The position numbers and the translations under genes were made by a program. This document shows, one piece after another, positions 1-6,461 of a stretch of 6,461 nt of DNA. The stretch comes from Aquificaceae bacterium (lineage in GTDB: Bacteria; Aquificota; Aquificia; Aquificales; Aquificaceae). Each line of letters opens with the position of its first letter. Position 1 is the first letter of the stretch. Where the stretch lies: NCBI GenBank assembly GCA_015487365.1, contig WFPT01000117.1, positions 1 to 6,461 of the forward strand, written 5' to 3'. The notes below the pieces were generated by a model. The model was not told the origin of the DNA. It made no database searches and worked only from the letters and a program-made list of their open reading frames with translations.

Positions 1-360
1 ACTTTTTAGATATTCATTAAAGGGAGGGGGAAGCCTTAAAATTAGCTCCTCCCTCAGTTGATATAGGTTAATGCTCCTTATATAACCTATAATGTCGTTG
101 GAAAAGCTTATGGCTTGCTTTAAAATAAAGCCTCCTAAAAGGGATATAGGTATTATGAAAACGAAGAGGACCGTAAAGGTTATTATTAACGCGGAAACTT
201 TTTCCCCCTTAACCCTTAGCTTCACTTTGTTGTAAAGGGGTTTTAACAGGAGGGTAAAGATTATCCCCCAGGCTATACCATAGTAAAAGGGTTGGAGGAA
301 GTAAAGGAGTAGGAAAAATGAGAGGGTAAAGATTGAGAGGGGGAAGAGCTTATCAGCCAT
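1..360 (-). CDS. AI-2E family (PerM/UPF0118) membrane protein, N-terminal part, cut by the left edge
   Basis: The minus strand reads open from an ATG at 360 to base 1, giving the first 120 residues (starting MADKLFPLSIF) with no stop. Three hydrophobic stretches are visible, at about residues 5-21, 24-41 and 57-80, with a basic loop between the second and third (KPLYNKVKLRVKGEK). A short N-terminal helix pair, a Pro-containing basic turn and a long third helix followed by an amphipathic segment (about residues 84-118) match the start of the AI-2E exporter family. Members are inner-membrane proteins of about 330-380 residues, so roughly two thirds is missing. Family roles are diverse: AI-2 export (TqsA) and, for some UPF0118 proteins, Na+(Li+)/H+ antiport. 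The substrate here cannot be told. The start overlaps the nuoM stop by 8 nt and no Shine-Dalgarno is seen, which suggests translational coupling. Confidence 0.8.
   Translation of the reverse strand, partial: MADKLFPLSIFTLSFFLLLYFLQPFYYGIAWGIIFTLLLKPLYNKVKLRVKGEKVSALIITFTVLFVFIIPISLLGGFILKQAISFSNDIIGYIRSINLYQLREELILRLPPPFNEYLKS
353..360 (-). other. 8-nt stop/start overlap between nuoM and the AI-2E-family gene
   Basis: On the minus strand the bases ATGGCTGA contain the start of the AI-2E-family gene (ATG, 360-358) and the stop of nuoM (TGA, 355-353) in different frames. The preceding 20 nt hold no purine-rich ribosome binding site, so the downstream gene is probably translated by ribosomes terminating on nuoM. 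This ties the expression of the two membrane proteins together. Confidence 0.75.
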
Positions 361-1828
361 TAAAGATTAAGTTGGCGGTATGCTGGGCAAACTTTACAAA
401 GGGATGGGGATACAAACCCAACAAAAAGGCACTTACTATTATGAGGGTAAAGGGAATAATATGATGTGCCTCTAAGTCCCTGAGCTTTGAAAATTTACTA
501 ATTTTTTCCTCACCTATTAACTCGTATTCAAGGAGGGCCCTCTTGTACATGTAGAGGAAGTAGGCTGCACTTAAAACCACCCCAAAGCCCCCTATGAAGG
601 CCCATACGGGGTAATTCTTAAAGGTCCCCAAGAATACTAAAAACTCCGCAATAAAGCCCGCAAGTCCGGGAAAACCTATACTGGCAAGGCCAGAAAGCAT
701 AAAAAAGACCGCAAAAACGGGTATAAACTTGGCAAGGCCTCCAAGCTCCTTTATCTCGTAGGTGTGAAGCCTATCGTATATAAATCCCGCCCCCATGAAG
801 AGGGCTCCCGATGAAAGGCCGTGGGCTATCATCATGTATATAGCCCCTTCAAGGGCCTGGGGGTCTTGGGCGAAGGTCCCCAAGGTAACAACCCCCATGT
901 GTGCTATGGAAGAGTATGCTATAAGTCTCTTTATGTGGCTTTGGGCTATGGCCATCATGGAAGCGTAAATTATAGCTATAACGCTCAGGGTAAAGATTAG
1001 GGGGGTGTAAAACTTGCTGGCCTCCGGGAAGAGGGTTAGGGAATACCTTACAAAACCGTAAGTTCCCATCTTCAACAAAACCCCCGCAAGGATTACCGAA
1101 CCTGCGGTTGGAGCCTCAACGTGGGCATCGGGTAGCCAAGTGTGGAAGGGAAACATGGGTATCTTTACCGCAAAGCCTATACCAAAGAGTAAAAACAGAA
1201 GCAACTGAAGTTTTAATGGAAAGTTTAAGGATAGGTAATCAAAGTAGTTGAAGGAGAGGGTGTGCCTTTGGAGGTAGTAATAGACCAGGAGGGTAGCTAT
1301 CCCAAGGAGAAGGAAAACGCTCCCAAAAAAGGTGTATATGAAGAACTTGTTGGAGGCATAAACCTTCCTCTCGTGCCCCCAAAAGCCGATAATAAAATAC
1401 ATAGGAATGAGCATACCCTCCCAAAAGATGTAAAAGAGGAAAAAATCCAAAGCGGAGAATACCCCCAAGCAAGAAGTTTCTAAGATTAAAAAGAGGGCAA
1501 AGTAAAGATTTACCCTGTCTTCAACCTTTAAGGACCATAGGAAGGCACACAAAAATAGCAAGGAGGTCATAAGGACTAAGAAGACGCCCATACCGTCAAG
1601 GCCAACCCTATAACCTATGCCCAAGCTCTCTATCCACTTGGTGTGGGTTAAAAACTGGAAGCCACCCCTTGAAAAGTCAAAGTTTATAAATAGGTAAAGG
1701 GACAGGAGGAAGACCAAGAGGGAAAAGCTTAGGGCTATAAACTTTGAAAGCTTTTCCTTCCTAAAAATACCTATGAGGAGGGCACCAAACAGGGGTAGGA
1801 ATATCACCAAATTTAGGACCTTTTCCAT
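353..1828 (-). CDS. nuoM: NADH-quinone oxidoreductase subunit M (complex I, antiporter-like proton pump)
   Basis: This 491-residue polytopic protein is a subunit of the membrane arm of respiratory complex I, one of three antiporter-like subunits (L, M, N) that move protons as quinone is reduced. The length fits NuoM (about 490-510) and about 14 membrane helices are expected. Conserved charged residues are in place: Glu137 (in FWEGMLIPMY), Lys222 (in AVKIPMFPFHTWLPDAHVEA), Lys253 (in LLKMGTYG), His310, His336 and Glu395 (in GFIAEF). By motif they correspond to E. coli NuoM Glu144, Lys234, Lys265, His322, His348 and Glu407. The signature APTAGSVILAG follows the broken helix 7. The protein therefore looks fully functional. 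The ATG at 1828 is the only usable start, because the frame has a stop upstream and no other ATG, GTG or TTG; it has no visible Shine-Dalgarno. The gene is first in its unit, diverges from proS, and lacks nuoL or nuoN beside it. MrpD-type antiporters are the main alternative, but the length and motifs favour NuoM. Confidence 0.95.
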   Translation of the reverse strand: MEKVLNLVIFLPLFGALLIGIFRKEKLSKFIALSFSLLVFLLSLYLFINFDFSRGGFQFLTHTKWIESLGIGYRVGLDGMGVFLVLMTSLLFLCAFLWSLKVEDRVNLYFALFLILETSCLGVFSALDFFLFYIFWEGMLIPMYFIIGFWGHERKVYASNKFFIYTFFGSVFLLLGIATLLVYYYLQRHTLSFNYFDYLSLNFPLKLQLLLFLLFGIGFAVKIPMFPFHTWLPDAHVEAPTAGSVILAGVLLKMGTYGFVRYSLTLFPEASKFYTPLIFTLSVIAIIYASMMAIAQSHIKRLIAYSSIAHMGVVTLGTFAQDPQALEGAIYMMIAHGLSSGALFMGAGFIYDRLHTYEIKELGGLAKFIPVFAVFFMLSGLASIGFPGLAGFIAEFLVFLGTFKNYPVWAFIGGFGVVLSAAYFLYMYKRALLEYELIGEEKISKFSKLRDLEAHHIIPFTLIIVSAFLLGLYPHPFVKFAQHTANLIFNG

Positions 1829-1838
1829 AGTTGCAGAT

Positions 1839-1844
1839 ATTATG
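1839..1844 (-). promoter_or_regulatory. Candidate -10 box for the nuoM unit
   Basis: On the minus strand CATAAT (5/6 match to TATAAT) lies 10 nt before the nuoM ATG. No convincing -35 hexamer is present at 16-18 nt. If used, transcription would begin about 4 nt before the ATG, making the message nearly leaderless, which would agree with the absence of a Shine-Dalgarno. This is weak evidence from one hexamer in AT-rich DNA. Confidence 0.2.
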
Positions 1845-1845
1845 C

Positions 1846-1855
1846 CAAAATTTTG
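1846..1855. repeat. 10-bp perfect palindrome in the divergent intergenic region
   Basis: CAAAATTTTG is its own reverse complement. It sits between the putative nuoM -10 box and the larger dyad at 1856-1891, with which it is contiguous. Short AT-rich palindromes arise often by chance, so it is noted mainly for its position in the only non-coding stretch between the divergent genes. Confidence 0.5.
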
Positions 1856-1891
1856 CCCAAAACTTTATGATTTTTGTCATAAAAGTTTGGG
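1856..1891. promoter_or_regulatory. Hyphenated inverted repeat, candidate operator between nuoM and proS
   Basis: Two 15-bp arms, CCCAAAACTTTATGA (1856-1870) and TCATAAAAGTTTGGG (1877-1891), match as an inverted repeat at 13 of 15 positions around a 6-nt spacer (tttttg). The inner arms TTTATGA-N6-TCATAAA are perfect. The TATGA-N6-TCATA core has the same geometry as sites of the CRP/FNR family (TGTGA-N6-TCACA). It lies about 20 bp from the proS start and 28 bp from the nuoM start, overlapping any promoters there, so a bound dimer could control both directions. A terminator role is unlikely because both flanking genes start here. Alternatively it could form an RNA hairpin in a 5' leader. The symmetry is seen directly; binding is inference. 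Confidence 0.55.
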
Positions 1892-1900
1892 TAATAAAAT
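1874..1900 (+). promoter_or_regulatory. Candidate promoter for the proS-metG-tRNA-hemL unit
   Basis: TTGTCA (1874-1879, 5/6 to TTGACA) and TAAAAT (1895-1900, 5/6 to TATAAT) are separated by 15 bp, shorter than the preferred 17. A start near 1907 would leave only about 5 nt before the proS ATG and would split the AAAGGA at 1904-1909 from the message. This makes the pair doubtful, or else the transcript is nearly leaderless. The -35 lies in the spacer and right arm of the dyad, so binding there would block it. Confidence 0.25.
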
Positions 1901-1903
1901 ATT

Positions 1904-1909
1904 AAAGGA
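1904..1909 (+). promoter_or_regulatory. Possible ribosome binding site of proS, unusually close to the start
   Basis: AAAGGA is complementary to the 16S rRNA 3' end but ends only 2 nt before the ATG at 1912, closer than the usual 5-9 nt. The start itself is secure, because the encoded MRWS is the conserved N-terminus of bacterial ProRS. The site may therefore be weak or not used. Confidence 0.35.
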
Positions 1910-1911
1910 TT

Positions 1912-5090
<3,179 letters not shown>

Positions 5091-5098
5091 TTAAGTAA

Positions 5099-5189
<91 letters not shown>

Positions 5190-5197
5190 AAAAATTG
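5190..5197 (+). promoter_or_regulatory. hemL start context: five A residues then TTG, no Shine-Dalgarno
   Basis: After the tRNA CCA come AAAAA (5190-5194) and TTG (5195-5197). The bases upstream are the folded tRNA 3' half and are pyrimidine-rich (cctctccgcca), so there is no ribosome binding site. No in-frame ATG or GTG lies nearby upstream. Starting at TTG keeps the family N-terminal helix (LLKEAKKYLVGGVNSP). The alternative TTG at 5225, with AAAGGA at 5206-5211, would remove that helix and is less likely. Confidence 0.6.
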
Positions 5198-6460
5198 GAA
5201 CTGTTAAAGGAAGCTAAAAAATACTTGGTAGGGGGAGTGAACAGTCCGGTAAGGGCCTTTAAGAGCGTAGGGTGTGAGCCAATCTTTCTGGTAAGGGCAA
5301 AGGGTAGCAAGGTATACGATTTGGAGGGTAAAGAATACATAGACTATTTGGGCTCTTGGGGGGTAGCTCTGTTAGGGCACGCACCGGAGGAAGTGGTAGA
5401 AAAGGTAAAGGAAGAAGCTAAAAAGGGTTTAAGCTTTGGCCTTACCAATCCCTACGAAGTTAAGCTGGCAAAGGAAGTGGTAGAGGCCATACCTTCCGTA
5501 GATAAGGTAAGGTTCGTAAATTCGGGAACGGAAGCCACCATGTCCGCCATCAGATTGGCCAGAGGGGTTAAAGGGAGGAAGTTTGTAGTTAAGTTTGAAG
5601 GCTGTTATCACGGACACTACGACTCCCTCCTGGTAAGTGCGGGCTCAGGGGTTGCAACCTTTGGACTACCCGGGACCGCGGGGATTCCGGAGGAGGTGGC
5701 AAGGCTAACCTTAGTTCTACCTTACAACGACACGAACGCTTTAAAGGAGGCCTTTGAAAGGTACGGGGAGGATATAGCCTGTGCCATTGTAGAGCCCATA
5801 GCTGGAAACATGGGGGTGGTAATTCCCGACTTAGAATTTTTAAAGGAGCTAAGGAAACTCACCCAAGAGTGTGGAGCCCTCCTCATATTTGACGAAGTGA
5901 TAACGGGTTTTAGGGTATCCCTCTCGGGGGCTCAGGGCCTCTTTAAAATAGAGCCCGACCTTACGACCCTGGGAAAGGTTTTAGGGGGAGGCTTCCCGGT
6001 TGGAGCCTACGGTGGGAGGGAAAAGATTATGAAAGAATTGGCCCCCGAAGGAAGTATATATCAGGCGGGGACCCTGTCTGGAAACCCCATAGCCATGGTT
6101 GCGGGTTATTACACCCTCTTAAAGGTAAAGGAGGAAAGGCCTTACCAAAAGCTACACGAAAGGACCAAGGAGCTTGCGGAGGGAATTTTGAGCATAACCA
6201 AGGAAAGGGGGATACCTTCTACCGTAAATTATGCAACGTCCATGCTAACCCTCTTCTTTACCGACGAAGAGGTAAGGGACTACGAAAGCGCAAAAAGGAG
6301 TGACTTAAAGCTCTTTGCCAAATTCTTTAAAAACCTCTTGGAGGAGGGGGTTTTAATCCCACCCTCTCAGTTTGAAGCTTGGTTTATATCCACCGCCCAC
6401 ACTAAGGAGGACTTGGAAAGGACCTTGGAGAAGGTAGAAAGGGCGATAAAGAGGCTATGA
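5195..6460 (+). CDS. hemL: Glutamate-1-semialdehyde 2,1-aminomutase
   Basis: This PLP enzyme of 421 residues converts glutamate-1-semialdehyde to 5-aminolevulinate in the cytosol, the last step of the C5 route from glutamyl-tRNA to tetrapyrroles. It is a class III aminotransferase fold member of near-usual length (about 425-430). VGGVNSPVRAF (12-22) is diagnostic. Phosphate contacts lie in NSGTEA (109-114), Asp233 (in IFDEVITGFR) faces the PLP nitrogen, and Lys261 (in TTLGKVLGGGFPVGAYGG) should form the Schiff base. QAGTLSGNP (290-298) is the conserved late loop. The start is probably TTG at 5195, which makes the N-terminus a few residues shorter than many relatives. It follows the tRNA by 5 nt and is most likely expressed from the proS-metG transcript. 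The stop TGA at 6458-6460 overlaps a possible ATG at 6457. Confidence 0.96.
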   Translation: MELLKEAKKYLVGGVNSPVRAFKSVGCEPIFLVRAKGSKVYDLEGKEYIDYLGSWGVALLGHAPEEVVEKVKEEAKKGLSFGLTNPYEVKLAKEVVEAIPSVDKVRFVNSGTEATMSAIRLARGVKGRKFVVKFEGCYHGHYDSLLVSAGSGVATFGLPGTAGIPEEVARLTLVLPYNDTNALKEAFERYGEDIACAIVEPIAGNMGVVIPDLEFLKELRKLTQECGALLIFDEVITGFRVSLSGAQGLFKIEPDLTTLGKVLGGGFPVGAYGGREKIMKELAPEGSIYQAGTLSGNPIAMVAGYYTLLKVKEERPYQKLHERTKELAEGILSITKERGIPSTVNYATSMLTLFFTDEEVRDYESAKRSDLKLFAKFFKNLLEEGVLIPPSQFEAWFISTAHTKEDLERTLEKVERAIKRL

Positions 6461-6461
6461 T
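6457..6461 (+). other. Possible start of a following gene overlapping the hemL stop
   Basis: The last bases are ATGAT, where ATG (6457-6459) overlaps the hemL TGA (6458-6460) in the ATGA form common in coupled operons. The window ends at once, so no coding sequence can be read. Such a tetranucleotide can occur by chance. Confidence 0.25.

Noticed and set aside
1239..1483. Open frames on both strands inside nuoM, of about 73-77 codons
   Set aside because: They lie within the conserved nuoM coding region, show no recognisable protein features, and reflect its base composition.
1856..1891. The dyad as a transcription terminator
   Set aside because: Both neighbouring genes begin on either side and point away, so there is no transcript to end here. 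The stem is AT-rich with a T-rich loop and lacks a following U tract.

Overview
The window looks like chromosomal DNA of a thermophilic bacterium, most likely of the Aquificaceae (the Aquifex, Hydrogenobacter and Thermocrinis group). This is inferred from heavy use of AGG for Arg and ATA for Ile, purine-rich coding strands in the synthetase genes, tightly packed genes, and the type of the proteins: a bacterial-type ProRS with an inserted editing domain, a short Thermus-like MetRS without a C-terminal tRNA-binding domain, and a HemL of the C5 haem pathway. No rRNA, mobile element or CRISPR array is present, so the taxonomic call rests on style and remembered family resemblance.

There are two divergent transcription units separated by 83 bp (1829-1911). 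The leftward unit is nuoM (353-1828), an apparently intact proton-pumping subunit of complex I. It overlaps by 8 nt a second membrane-protein gene of the AI-2E/PerM (UPF0118) family, which runs off the left edge (1-360). Within the window nuoM has neither nuoL upstream nor nuoN downstream.

The rightward unit is proS (1912-3615), metG (3621-5090), a tRNA-Ser(GCU) gene (5099-5189, CCA encoded) and hemL (5195-6460). The gaps are 5, 8 and 5 nt, so all four are probably co-transcribed. Two synthetases and a tRNA serve translation. HemL makes 5-aminolevulinate for haem, which respiratory chains need, although its placement here may be fortuitous. The hemL TTG start lies five A residues after the tRNA CCA end, with no Shine-Dalgarno sequence in front.

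The intergenic region holds a 36-bp hyphenated dyad whose inner arms have the spacing of CRP/FNR-family operators, and an adjacent 10-bp palindrome. These are the best regulatory candidates. I found no clearly undescribed system. The most unusual points are the tRNA embedded between two coding genes with almost no spacing, the orphan nuoM coupled to an AI-2E-family gene, and the shared control region between respiration and translation genes.
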